Positions 24,340 through 33,288 of a stretch of DNA of 64,000 nucleotides are shown one piece after another. The first letter of the stretch is position 1. Each line of letters starts with the position of its first letter. Below the pieces are notes generated by a model. That model searched no databases. It worked only from the letters and a program-made list of their open reading frames with translations, and was not told the DNA's origin. Source of the DNA: CAVPJW01 sp963705525 (GTDB lineage: Bacteria > Acidobacteriota > Vicinamibacteria > Vicinamibacterales > CAVPJW01); the NCBI GenBank assembly GCA_963705525.1, contig CAVPJW010000007.1, positions 372,001 through 436,000 on the forward strand, given 5' to 3'. The translations under genes were made by a program, and so were the position numbers.

Positions 24340-25781
24340 CAGGCGAGCGGGCACACCGACCGCGCCGGACGTCAACGATCAGACTCGTCGGCCTGTGCAT
24401 TCTGATTGGCGCAACAGGGTGCACGGCAGGCGCTCCCAGACCTCGACCAAATATCGTCGTGGTCTGCCTCGACACGGTGCGCTTTGACACGTTCTTTATC
24501 CCCGAACGCGAACGGGCGGCTGATCGCCTGACGCCGTGGCTCGACCGCGCGGTCGTGCTGCGTCGCGCGATGACGACCGCGCCCTGGACGGTGCCCGCGA
24601 TCGCGTCGCTTCTGACGGGCCTCTACCCTCCGTCTCATGGCGCGGGACGGTTTTCAGCCCCTTCCGCAAATCTGGGCCGGGATCAACCGTCGGCGCTGGC
24701 GAGCAATGTGAGAACGCTGGGCGAACTTCTCAAGGATCTCCAGTACCAGACGGCGGCATTCGTGTCGCACCCCTGGTTTCAGGCGAACTACGGTCTCAGT
24801 CGCGGCCTTGATGGGATGACAATGCATGCCAGCGACACAGAGCTCCTATCACAGGCCATGAACTGGGTGGACGGAAGTCGGGAAAGAACCAGGCGCGATC
24901 TGGAAGCGCCTCTCAGATCCTTTTTCCTCTATCTCCACTGGATGGGGGCCCACGGTGCGTACGAAGGCCTCGCAGACAGTGAGCCCGCCCAACAACTCGA
25001 TCCCGACCTTCTGTCCCGGCTGGTGGCCTCTGCGCCGCCGGAAACATGCAGCGACGTAAACAGCGAATTCTGCCAGCGCTACGTCGAGTACGCCGCGTCG
25101 GTCCTCCGGCTCCGCACGCTCGCGGCGAACCTGCTCCAGCAGCTGGGCGAACGGAAGCTCATGGGCAATACGATCGTGGTGATCTTCGCGGACCACGGCG
25201 AAGAATTCGGTGAGCACGCGGCGGAAGAGCGCAGAAGGGGCGCTGACCCGCGTTCCTCGTATGGAAGGGGCCACGGCCACAGCCTCTACCAGGAACTGCT
25301 TCACATTCCGCTGGTCATCTGGAATCCGGATCTGAGGGCCACGCGATCGGATCGTCTGACGAGCCTGGCCGACGTCGTGCCCTCGCTGCTCGAGTGGATC
25401 GGCGCGCCCAACGATCGCGCCAGCTTCGATGGCGCCTCGATGTCCGATCCCGGCCAGTCGAGCGGACGTTCGGGCTCGCGGGTGGTGTTTGCATCGGGCA
25501 TCGCGTACGGGCCCGGACAGATCGCCGCGCTGCGCGGCCACGACAAGGTCGTCAGATTTCTCGACTCCGGCGACTCGATCGCCTTCGATCTCGACAAGGA
25601 CCCGCACGAACGACAGCCCGTGGACCCACGCCGCATATCGGGCATCGCCCCGCTCCTGTCCGCGTTCGAACAGCTCGAGCGAAAGGCACCGGCGCCTGCA
25701 TCAACGTTCGAGATCCCCGCCGACGTGCACGAACGGCTCCGCGCGCTCGGTTACCTGCAGGACTCGGGCCCGTCGAATTAG
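24330..25781 (+). CDS. Sulfatase-fold (alkaline phosphatase superfamily) lipoprotein without the formylglycine motif
   Basis: This 483-residue protein starts with a hydrophobic segment and lipobox ATGC (Cys at about residue 31), so it is probably membrane-anchored outside the cytoplasm. Superfamily metal-binding segments are present: NIVVVCLDTVRFDT near 41, VVIFADHGEEFGEH, and GRGHGHSLYQELLHIPLVIW. At the nucleophile position true sulfatases have C/S-x-P-x-R, matured to formylglycine. Here the sequence is APWTVPAIASLLTGLYP: Thr replaces Cys/Ser and Ile replaces Arg, so it is more likely a phosphatase- or phosphotransferase-type hydrolase. It overlaps the acyl-CoA dehydrogenase-fold gene by 10 bases. 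Confidence 0.83.
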   Translation: MGMTGERAHRPRRTSTIRLVGLCILIGATGCTAGAPRPRPNIVVVCLDTVRFDTFFIPERERAADRLTPWLDRAVVLRRAMTTAPWTVPAIASLLTGLYPPSHGAGRFSAPSANLGRDQPSALASNVRTLGELLKDLQYQTAAFVSHPWFQANYGLSRGLDGMTMHASDTELLSQAMNWVDGSRERTRRDLEAPLRSFFLYLHWMGAHGAYEGLADSEPAQQLDPDLLSRLVASAPPETCSDVNSEFCQRYVEYAASVLRLRTLAANLLQQLGERKLMGNTIVVIFADHGEEFGEHAAEERRRGADPRSSYGRGHGHSLYQELLHIPLVIWNPDLRATRSDRLTSLADVVPSLLEWIGAPNDRASFDGASMSDPGQSSGRSGSRVVFASGIAYGPGQIAALRGHDKVVRFLDSGDSIAFDLDKDPHERQPVDPRRISGIAPLLSAFEQLERKAPAPASTFEIPADVHERLRALGYLQDSGPSN

Positions 25782-25836
25782 TCGCTTGGAGGAAGCCCTT
25801 CTCGGAGGGTAGGGTACTGAGCCTTGGGAGGGGCTC

Positions 25837-27299
<1,463 letters not shown>

Positions 27300-27303
<4 letters not shown>

Positions 27304-27324
27304 CCGGACACGGAGCCCGGCTAC
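27300..27324. terminator. Bidirectional hairpin between argH and the HEAT-repeat gene
   Basis: A perfect 8 bp inverted repeat GTAGCCGG / CCGGCTAC with a 9-base loop spans both convergent stop codons. It is well placed to terminate both genes, although it lacks T-runs. Confidence 0.5.
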
Positions 27325-28712
27325 GGATCCAGGGACGCTATGACGCTGGCACCGCCGTGCGCGCCCTGATGTAACGAATCGCCTGGTCGGCTTCCTTCGT
27401 GAGATCCGATCGATCTCTGATCAATTGCTGCAGATACGGAATGGCTTTCTCGTCGCCCACGCGACCGATCGAGATCGACCAGCACTTTCTGTTGTCCCGA
27501 GCTTGCGGTCGAAATCTTCGGGTAGAGCTCGGCGAACTCCTCGGGCTTGAAATCCGAAATGTACTCGCGCGCGGTTGATTCGGTGCCGCCGTCGAGCGCG
27601 CGAATCAGCTCGTCCAGATATTCACGACGTCCCATCCGGTAGAGCGCGAAGGCCTGCGCGGCTTTGACCTTGCCGTCCTTTTCTGTCAGACGGCTGGCTG
27701 AGATGCGCTGGGCGTTGCTCTCGTCGCCGATGCGACCGAGACCCGCATTGGCCATCCGCCGCATGTCCGCGTCCTTGTTCTGCTGGTTCTGGAAAAAGAG
27801 CTGCTTCGACGAGGGATCCGCAATGAACGCGAGCGCATCGAACAGCATCAGCTGATATGTCGTGTCACTCAGCTTGGTTGCCGTGGCTATTTCGAGCTTG
27901 TAGAGCCGCGTAAGCTCGGCCACCGCCGCCGGATCGCGCAGCCGCCCGAGCGTATAGACCGACTCGGTTCTGACTCGCGGGTCGGTATGGCTCGCCTGTC
28001 TCATGAGGTCGGGCACGACCGAGCGATCGCCGATCTTGCGGAACGCGCGCGCCACTTCATATCGCACGTCGTTACTGCTGTCGTTGTTGAGGACGCCGCG
28101 CATCGCCGACACGGCGCTTCGTCCCTTGAGCACGCCCAGGCCGCGCGCCGCCTTTGCACGAATGTCGTCCACCGGGTCCTGCAGTCTCGCCTGAAGCGCC
28201 TCGATGACGCTGACGTCCACTCGCATGTCAGGCTCGATGATGGCGTCGTTCCAGGGATCGAGTCCCGGGTTGATGAACGTTCCGACCTTCGTGAGCGCCG
28301 CCCTGATGGGCCGCTCGCGCGGCAGGTACATGCTCACGAGGTTATCCACCGCGCTCTCGCGAATGTCCCGCTCTGAGTCGGCGGTCAGCCGCACGAAACC
28401 GGGGAGCGTCGAGATGTCGCTCATCGACGCGAGCGACACGACGACCGCCCGTCTGACATCAGCATCGACGTCGTTGGTCGACTCGATGAGGGCCGGGATC
28501 GAGCTCTGCACCTTGTTCACGCCGAGTAGCGCCACCGCGTCCTTGCGGCGCGCCGGATCCGGATTCTTCAGGTCGTAGAGCAGGCTCTCGACCGGCACCT
28601 GTCGCGTCTGCTGAGCCATGGCCGGCGGAACAGGCGCGATGAGTAGAGCCGCGAGCAGCAGCAGACCAATCAAACAGACGAATCGGATCCCGGCGGGACG
28701 GTCATCTTGCAT
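27321..28712 (-). CDS. Secreted HEAT-repeat protein, frameshifted near its C-terminus
   Basis: After a signal peptide (FVCLIGLLLLAALLIAP, cut near AMAQ) come about eight tandem HEAT or PBS-lyase-type helical repeats. Examples are PDPARRKDAVALLG, DADVRRAVVVSLA, ERDIRESAVDNLV, VDDIRAKAARGLG, SNDVRYEVARAF and DPRVRTESVYTLG. They form a superhelix for protein-protein contact, probably in the periplasm. I take ATG 28712 (GAGG six bases upstream), not the TTG at 28739. Near 27470-27474 one extra base breaks the last repeat. Removing it restores GRVGDEKAIPYLQQL and a stop at 27338-27340; the present frame reads basic nonsense to 27321. Function is unknown. Confidence 0.78.
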   Translation of the reverse strand: MQDDRPAGIRFVCLIGLLLLAALLIAPVPPAMAQQTRQVPVESLLYDLKNPDPARRKDAVALLGVNKVQSSIPALIESTNDVDADVRRAVVVSLASMSDISTLPGFVRLTADSERDIRESAVDNLVSMYLPRERPIRAALTKVGTFINPGLDPWNDAIIEPDMRVDVSVIEALQARLQDPVDDIRAKAARGLGVLKGRSAVSAMRGVLNNDSSNDVRYEVARAFRKIGDRSVVPDLMRQASHTDPRVRTESVYTLGRLRDPAAVAELTRLYKLEIATATKLSDTTYQLMLFDALAFIADPSSKQLFFQNQQNKDADMRRMANAGLGRIGDESNAQRISASRLTEKDGKVKAAQAFALYRMGRREYLDELIRALDGGTESTAREYISDFKPEEFAELYPKISTASSGQQKVLVDLDRSRGRRESHSVSAAIDQRSIGSHEGSRPGDSLHQGAHGGASVIASLDP

Positions 28713-28796
28713 AGGCACCTCGGCTGTGAAGGCGTGCAAATCCGTGAATTGCGACAGGATAACACGCGTCCCGGGTTTTTGGACGATCGTCCTTCG

Positions 28797-29186
28797 TCAG
28801 TCTTTCGCCTTGTGCGACGACTCGGTGAGAACGAGCCCCGAACCCATGCGGTCCCGGACCTGCTGAGGAATGAGGACCCCGGTGAGAGAACCAAGGTCGA
28901 ACCCATCCTTGACGCGGCCTTTCACGGCGACCTTGCTGTCCTTCCGCGGCACGCCGTGCGTCGAATACACCCACAGCTGGCCGGTGCCATCGTCGATCTG
29001 ATACACGCCGCGCCCGGCGATCGAGAAGCTTTCCTTGACGACGCCGCCGACCTCGACCTCGTTCTGGGCGTAGCGACCGGGATCCGCGTTGATTTCGTTG
29101 ATCGTCTTGAGCCCACACGACGAGACCGCGACCGCTGACATCAGCAGGAAGGACAGTCGCAGCAAGGGCGACGACATTCGTTTCAT
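28797..29186 (-). CDS. Small lipoprotein with an OB-fold-like domain
   Basis: The start is the ATG at 29186 (MKRMSSPLLRL), with AAGGAG eight bases upstream. The protein has about 129 residues: a hydrophobic signal with lipobox VSSC, then a beta-rich domain with NEVEVGGVVKESFSIAGRGVYQIDDGTGQLWVYST and SKVAVKGRVKDG. The pattern, a strand with GxV followed by Y-x-(I/V)-DDGTG, is that of nucleic-acid or ligand-binding OB folds of the tRNA-anticodon/DUF-type seen in periplasmic proteins. It is presumably anchored to a membrane; ligand and function are unknown. Confidence 0.75.
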   Translation of the reverse strand: MKRMSSPLLRLSFLLMSAVAVSSCGLKTINEINADPGRYAQNEVEVGGVVKESFSIAGRGVYQIDDGTGQLWVYSTHGVPRKDSKVAVKGRVKDGFDLGSLTGVLIPQQVRDRMGSGLVLTESSHKAKD

Positions 29187-29203
29187 CACCATAACTCCTT
29201 CGC

Positions 29204-29256
29204 GCAGTTCATCGTTGTTGGTTGTTAGTCCCTCGTTCAGGGTTCCTCGTTCGAAC
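29204..29256. repeat. Short-word array with GTTCATCGTT/CTCGTTC words
   Basis: Words such as GTTC, GTTGTT and CCTCGTTC recur at about 8-10 base steps in the gap before the OB-fold lipoprotein start, continuing into the end of the DinB-like gene's upstream context. It is a weaker member of the intergenic array class. Confidence 0.4.
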
Positions 29257-29280
29257 CAGAAGCCGCCGTCCGCGGCACCG

Positions 29281-29775
29281 TCAGGTCCACGAAGCCTGCG
29301 GTCTGCCCTTCCACCACCACACAATCAAGTCGGTGGGCGGCGGCACCGCTCCGAGCTCGCGCATGCGCGTGGCGTTCTGCGCGCGATGGTAGTGGCTGTG
29401 CATCGCGGCCTGAAGCAGAGCGTCTCGAACCGGCAGCTCGAGGAGCGGCTCCTTGAACCACGGGATGCCGACAACGTCGGCGAGCTGCGGCTCGGTCAGG
29501 CCCTCGAGCCACGAGCCCACTTCGACATGATACCCACGCGCATATTCCTTCAGCGCCGCCATCGTCGGAAAGTCTGACACTTTGGTGAGCTCGAACTGCT
29601 CGGCTCTGTTCCCGACGGCCCAGCGAAATGCGCGCTGCACGATGTGAATGTGGTGAAGCCGCTCGCGGATTCGTTGATCATCGAGCGCCGGCGGATGTTC
29701 CTCGAGCGCGCGCCAGTGTTCGGCGTCGGCCCAGGCCTGGTGCCCGTAGAGATCCTGGAGCAGGGGATCGCTCAT
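29281..29775 (-). CDS. DinB-family four-helix protein
   Basis: A 164-residue DinB/YfiT-like metal-binding helical bundle. The three histidines expected to hold a divalent metal are visible in YGHQAWAD near residue 12, HIVQRAFRW near 45 and HSHYHRAQNATRMRELG near 126. Conserved LLQAAMHSHYHR and PPPTDLIVWW match DinB-like thiol-dependent enzymes, some of which use bacillithiol or mycothiol. The actual reaction is unknown. It sits upstream of the OB-fold lipoprotein on the same strand. A second DinB protein is encoded at 38108. Confidence 0.8.
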   Translation of the reverse strand: MSDPLLQDLYGHQAWADAEHWRALEEHPPALDDQRIRERLHHIHIVQRAFRWAVGNRAEQFELTKVSDFPTMAALKEYARGYHVEVGSWLEGLTEPQLADVVGIPWFKEPLLELPVRDALLQAAMHSHYHRAQNATRMRELGAVPPPTDLIVWWWKGRPQASWT

Positions 29776-29832
29776 GGCTCGTGACTCATCGCTCGTTGCT
29801 CATCGCCCGTGACTCATCGCTCTGTTCGTCAT
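29770..29832. repeat. GTGACTCATCGCTC-type array
   Basis: Four copies of a 14-base word (GTGACTCATCGCTC and variants such as GTTGCTCATCGCCC) cover the gap between two minus-strand genes and include the first codons of the DinB gene. This array is more regular than the others. Confidence 0.55.
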
Positions 29833-30194
29833 TTGGGCCCTTGAATCCAGAGATCCCGGTCGAGATCCTTCCAGACTTCCACCCGCATGGTGCCGTGGTC
29901 GAACACATCGGTGTAGTACGGATCGTTCTTCTTGTACTCCGCGTAGGGACCCTCGTAATTGCCACGGCGCTTCTTGTAGGCCTCGAAGGCCGCGAGGCTG
30001 TCGTACTCCCACATGATGAAGTGCCGATCCGACTCCTCCCCGGCGATCGTCTTGACGAAATACCGGACGCTCTTCCATTCCTGGAAGAGCTCGCGGTGAT
30101 CGTTCACCCATTGGAGCCAGCCGCGCATGGCCTTGTCGTGTTCCGGTTCCTTGCCTTCCGCAATCAGCCAGCTCTCGACTTCGTAGACAGCCAT
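29829..30194 (-). CDS. Small cytoplasmic protein, possible dimeric alpha/beta-barrel (NIPSNAP-like) fold
   Basis: From ATG 30194 (MAVYEVESWLI) the product has about 121 residues. The start codons at 30209 and 30194 are both possible; the second fits the domain. The pattern of an early strand (YEVESWLIAEGKE), a helix (MRGWLQWVNDHREL), a strand (SVRYFVKTIAG) and HFIMWEYDSLAAFEAYKKR resembles ferredoxin-like alpha/beta barrels of the NIPSNAP or EthD type. No catalytic residue can be assigned. It follows the Tat-signal gene by 15 bases on the same strand, so the pair may be co-expressed. Confidence 0.6.
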   Translation of the reverse strand: MAVYEVESWLIAEGKEPEHDKAMRGWLQWVNDHRELFQEWKSVRYFVKTIAGEESDRHFIMWEYDSLAAFEAYKKRRGNYEGPYAEYKKNDPYYTDVFDHGTMRVEVWKDLDRDLWIQGPK

Positions 30195-30209
30195 GAGGAC
30201 CTCGTTCAA

Positions 30210-30467
30210 TCAGCGGGCAGTGCCCGCATGAAAAGTGAAGGGTGTTTCGACGGCGCCAAACTCGCCGCCGTACCGCCTGAGGATGTCGGCGACTGACGAG
30301 GGTGATGGGACGGTGTTGCCTTCCGCACTCGTCTGCGAGACGCCGACGTGTGAAGCGGTCCCCGTCGCGCGCAAGGCCGCTGCGATCGCCGCCGTTCCGG
30401 CTAGACTCCCGGTGACGAATTCCCGTCTCGACAACCAATTCTCAGGCACGTCGGATTCCTTTCTCAT
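30210..30467 (-). CDS. Small twin-arginine-signal protein
   Basis: An 85-residue frame from ATG 30467 begins MRKESDVPENWL and then shows a textbook Tat motif, SRREFVTGS, with a hydrophobic region GTAAIAAALRATGTA. The short mature part (SVADILRRYGGEFGAVE) has no recognised domain. Similar Tat peptides often precede cofactor enzymes, so this could be a small exported partner or a truncated remnant. It is followed by the alpha/beta-barrel gene after 15 bases. Confidence 0.5.
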   Translation of the reverse strand: MRKESDVPENWLSRREFVTGSLAGTAAIAAALRATGTASHVGVSQTSAEGNTVPSPSSVADILRRYGGEFGAVETPFTFHAGTAR

Positions 30468-30529
30468 GGAGAAGTCCATTCGCTCGGGGCTTCATTCTCG
30501 CGGGCGGGGGGACATGGGTCAAGTACGGT

Positions 30530-30608
30530 TCTGGGGTTCCAGGGTTCAAGGGTTCAAGGGTTCTCGAGGTGGAACTCTGGAACATGGAACCATGGAACCT
30601 TTGAACCG
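30530..30608. repeat. Inverted GGTTC/GGAAC array upstream of fhs
   Basis: Five GGTTC words on the left (30531-30565) are followed by five GGAAC/GAACC words (30570-30607). The two halves are complementary and can form a long imperfect hairpin directly before the fhs promoter. It lies between divergent genes. Confidence 0.6.
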
Positions 30609-30609
30609 T

Positions 30610-30615
30610 TATAGT
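30610..30615 (+). promoter_or_regulatory. -10 box of fhs, leaderless arrangement
   Basis: TATAGT ends seven bases before ATG 30623, so the transcript would begin at or next to the start codon. No ribosome site precedes it. No clear -35 hexamer is visible because the upstream sequence is the repeat array. Confidence 0.4.
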
Positions 30616-30622
30616 GATGCTG

Positions 30623-32252
30623 ATGAAACCGATCGCCGACGTGGCGCGGGCGCTTGGCCTCGATGCAGGATGCCTTGAACCGTACGGACTCTACAAGGCC
30701 AAGGTATCGCGCGCGTCAATGGAGGGGCGTGTACACGCGTGGTCGCCTGATCCTCGTCTCGGCCATCACGCCGACGCCGGCCGGCGAGGGCAAGACCACA
30801 TGTTCGATTGGACTGGCACAGGGTCTGGCCTTGAATGGCGTCCGCGCCGCAGTGGCGCTGCGGGAGCCGTCCCTGGGGCCGTATCTCGGAATGAAAGGCG
30901 GGGGGACCGGCGGCGGTCGGTCGCAGGTCGTGCCCGCCGACGACATCAATCTGCACTTCACCGGGGATATTCACGCCGTTTCCACCGCACACAACCTGCT
31001 GGCAGCGCTCGTGGACAATCACCTGCACCACGACAATCGTCTTGGACTCGACTCGAGGCGGGTTGTCTGGCGGCGAGTCCTGGACATGAACGACCGCGCC
31101 CTGCGCGACATCGTCATCGGGCTCGGTGGACACCGCGAGGGCGTGCCGCGCGAAACAGGATTTGACATCGCGGCGGCCAGCGAGGTCATGGCTATCCTCT
31201 GCCTGGCCGCTGATATCGACGACCTCAAGGCGCGCCTGGGCCGGATCGTCGTCGGCTATCGGCCGGATGGCGGCGCCGTGCGGGCGAGCGATCTCCACGC
31301 GGTGGGTGCCATGGCCGCGCTCCTGCGCGACGCGATCAAACCAAATCTCGTCCAGACCCTGGAGGGTGTGCCGGCCATCGTGCATGGCGGGCCATTTGCC
31401 AACATCGCGCACGGAACCAATTCGATCGCCGCCACGCGCCTTGCCCTGGCCTACGCCGACGCGGTCGTGACCGAAGCCGGCTTTGCCTTCGAGCTGGGCG
31501 CCGAGAAGTTCTTCGATATCAACTGCCGCTATGGCGGCTTCGCGCCATCGTGCACGGTCCTGGTCGTCACGCTCAGGGCGCTCAAGATGCACGGCGGCGT
31601 CCCGCTCGCCCGGGTCGCGGAGCCCGACCCGGCCGCCGTCTCCCGCGGGCTCGCCAATCTCGAAAAGCACGTCGAGAACATCAGAAAGTTCGAGCAGCAG
31701 TGCGTGGTCGCCATCAATCATTTTCCGTCGGACACTGACGACGAGATCGCCGTGGTCGCCGACCATTGCGATGTGTTGGGGCTTCAGGCGGTGGTAGCCA
31801 AGCCCTTCTCGGACGGCGGTGAAGGATGCCGGCGACTCGCCGAAACCGTCTGGGGTGTCGCGGTCAAGTCGAGAGGGCACTTCAAGCCCCTTTACGAGTG
31901 GAAGGACTCGATCGAGCGCAAGATCCTGACGGTGGCGTCGGAGATGTACGGCGCCGAGGCCGTCGACTATCAGCTGCGCGCGCGGCGGGACCGGGCGCAA
32001 CTCGAAAAGCTTGGCTATGACCAGCTGCCCGTCTGCATCGCCAAGACCCAGCAGTCGCTGTCGGACAACCCGGCGCTCCTCGGTCGCCCGAAGGATTTCC
32101 TGGTGACGGTGAGGGAGATTCAGCTGGCTGCCGGCGCCGGGTTCATCGTTCCGATCACCGGCGAGATCCTCCGCATGCCGGGGTTGCCATTGCACCCGCT
32201 AGCCGAGGAGTTCGACCTGTCGCCAGAGGGCACGATCGTGTTGCCGAACTAG
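30623..32252 (+). CDS. fhs: Formate-tetrahydrofolate ligase, frameshifted near the N-terminus
   Basis: Predicted to make 10-formyl-THF from formate, THF and ATP. The N-terminal segment MKPIADVARALGLDAGCLEPYGLYKAKVSR starts at ATG 30623, but about 30700-30745 the frame shifts by one base. The rest, from RGRLILVSAITPTPAGEGKTT (P-loop) onward, reads in the next frame to 32252. Other family blocks are GGGTGGGRSQVVP, TGDIHAVSTAHNLLAALVDN, HGGPFANIAHG and a C-terminal MPGLP. Total size near 540 fits the family. One indel repairs it, so an error is likelier than decay. Formate released from N-formylkynurenine in the tryptophan route would be a natural substrate, but this is inference. Confidence 0.87.
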
Positions 32253-32304
32253 CGTGAGTCGTCAGCTGTCAGTTTTCAGCAGCCGGTTCCTGGTTATCAG
32301 CAAA
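32252..32304. repeat. GTCAGCTGTCAGTTTTCAGC-type short array
   Basis: Words GTCAG/TCAGC/ATCAGC recur four to five times between fhs and the ParB-like gene. The word differs from the GGTTC and GGTCG families, but the position and spacing are alike. Confidence 0.45.
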
Positions 32305-32312
32305 CGTATTCC

Positions 32313-33257
32313 ATGGCCAAAAAGAAACCCGTTCGCCGCAAGAAGGTCGCCGAGCAGTCGATCGGGCTGGCGGCTTCTGAAACCAGATCGGTCGGGGATC
32401 GCCTCGATTCCCTGAGGCGGCAGATCGAGAGAGACGAGGGCGTCGTCCTCGGGTCGTATCTCGATCCGTTCGGGGGCAAGCCGCTGCTGGTTGCCGCGCT
32501 CCCGATCGATCGTGTCGAGCCCACGCCGTTCCAGCGCGATGCGTCCGACGCGCACGTGAAGCGGCTGATGACGGTCATCGAAACGCTCGGACGCTTTCTC
32601 GATCCGATCATCGTCGTGCAGCACGACGACGGGTACTGGACGCCCAATGGCAATCACCGGCTGCAGGCGATGAAAAGATTGGGAGCGCGATCGGTCGTGG
32701 CGCTCGTCGTCCCGGAGCCGGAGGTGGCGTTTCAGATCCTCGCCCTCAACACCGAAAAGGCGCACAACCTGAGGGAGCGGTCGCTCGAAACCATCCGCAT
32801 GGCGCGCGCCCTGGCGGCGACGAGCCAGAAGCCCGAGAAAGACTTCGCGTTTCAGTTCGAGCAGCCTTCGCTGCTCACGCTCGGCGCGTGCTACGAGGAA
32901 CGCCCGCGGCTGAGCGGCGGTTCCTATCAATCGGTGCTTCGACGTATCGACGAGTTCCTCGATCGGCCGCTGCCGAAGGCGATCGAAGAACGACTCCGGC
33001 GGGCCAGACTGGTGCTCGACATTGACGATCAGGTCTCGGCCATCATCGAGAAGCTGAAGGCGCGGGGACTGACCAGCCCCTACCTTCGTCCCTTCGTCGT
33101 CGCGCGCATCAACCCAATCCGGTTTTCCAAGTCCACGTCGTTCGATTTCGACAACGTCATGGAGCGCATGGCGGCCGCCGCGGGCAAGTTCAAGATCGAT
33201 CGCGTGAAGCAGGAAGATGTGACGCGGGTCGGAGGACCCGGAGGCGAGGAAGACTAG
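32313..33257 (+). CDS. ParB-like nuclease-domain protein (orphan)
   Basis: A 314-residue protein with a basic N-terminal tail (MAKKKPVRRKKV) and a ParB/Srx-type domain at about 65-160. The domain is marked by LPIDRVEPTPFQRDASDAHVKRLM, FLDPIIVVQHDDGYWTPNGNHRLQAMKRLGA and LALNTEKAHNLRERS. The NGNHRLQAM box corresponds to the GERRxxA nucleotide-binding motif of ParB. No helix-turn-helix with parS-binding character, ParA or replication gene is nearby, so it is not a standard partition protein. It is probably a stand-alone ParB-domain CTPase or nuclease-like protein. It is followed 31 bases later by a membrane-protein gene. Confidence 0.78.
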   Translation: MAKKKPVRRKKVAEQSIGLAASETRSVGDRLDSLRRQIERDEGVVLGSYLDPFGGKPLLVAALPIDRVEPTPFQRDASDAHVKRLMTVIETLGRFLDPIIVVQHDDGYWTPNGNHRLQAMKRLGARSVVALVVPEPEVAFQILALNTEKAHNLRERSLETIRMARALAATSQKPEKDFAFQFEQPSLLTLGACYEERPRLSGGSYQSVLRRIDEFLDRPLPKAIEERLRRARLVLDIDDQVSAIIEKLKARGLTSPYLRPFVVARINPIRFSKSTSFDFDNVMERMAAAAGKFKIDRVKQEDVTRVGGPGGEED

Positions 33258-33288
33258 CGACCAACACCCTGGGGAGACAAGCAGGTCC

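Noticed and set aside
30609..32195. A 528-codon open frame opposite formate-tetrahydrofolate ligase
   Set aside because: It is antisense to a strongly conserved enzyme and contains no recognisable motif.
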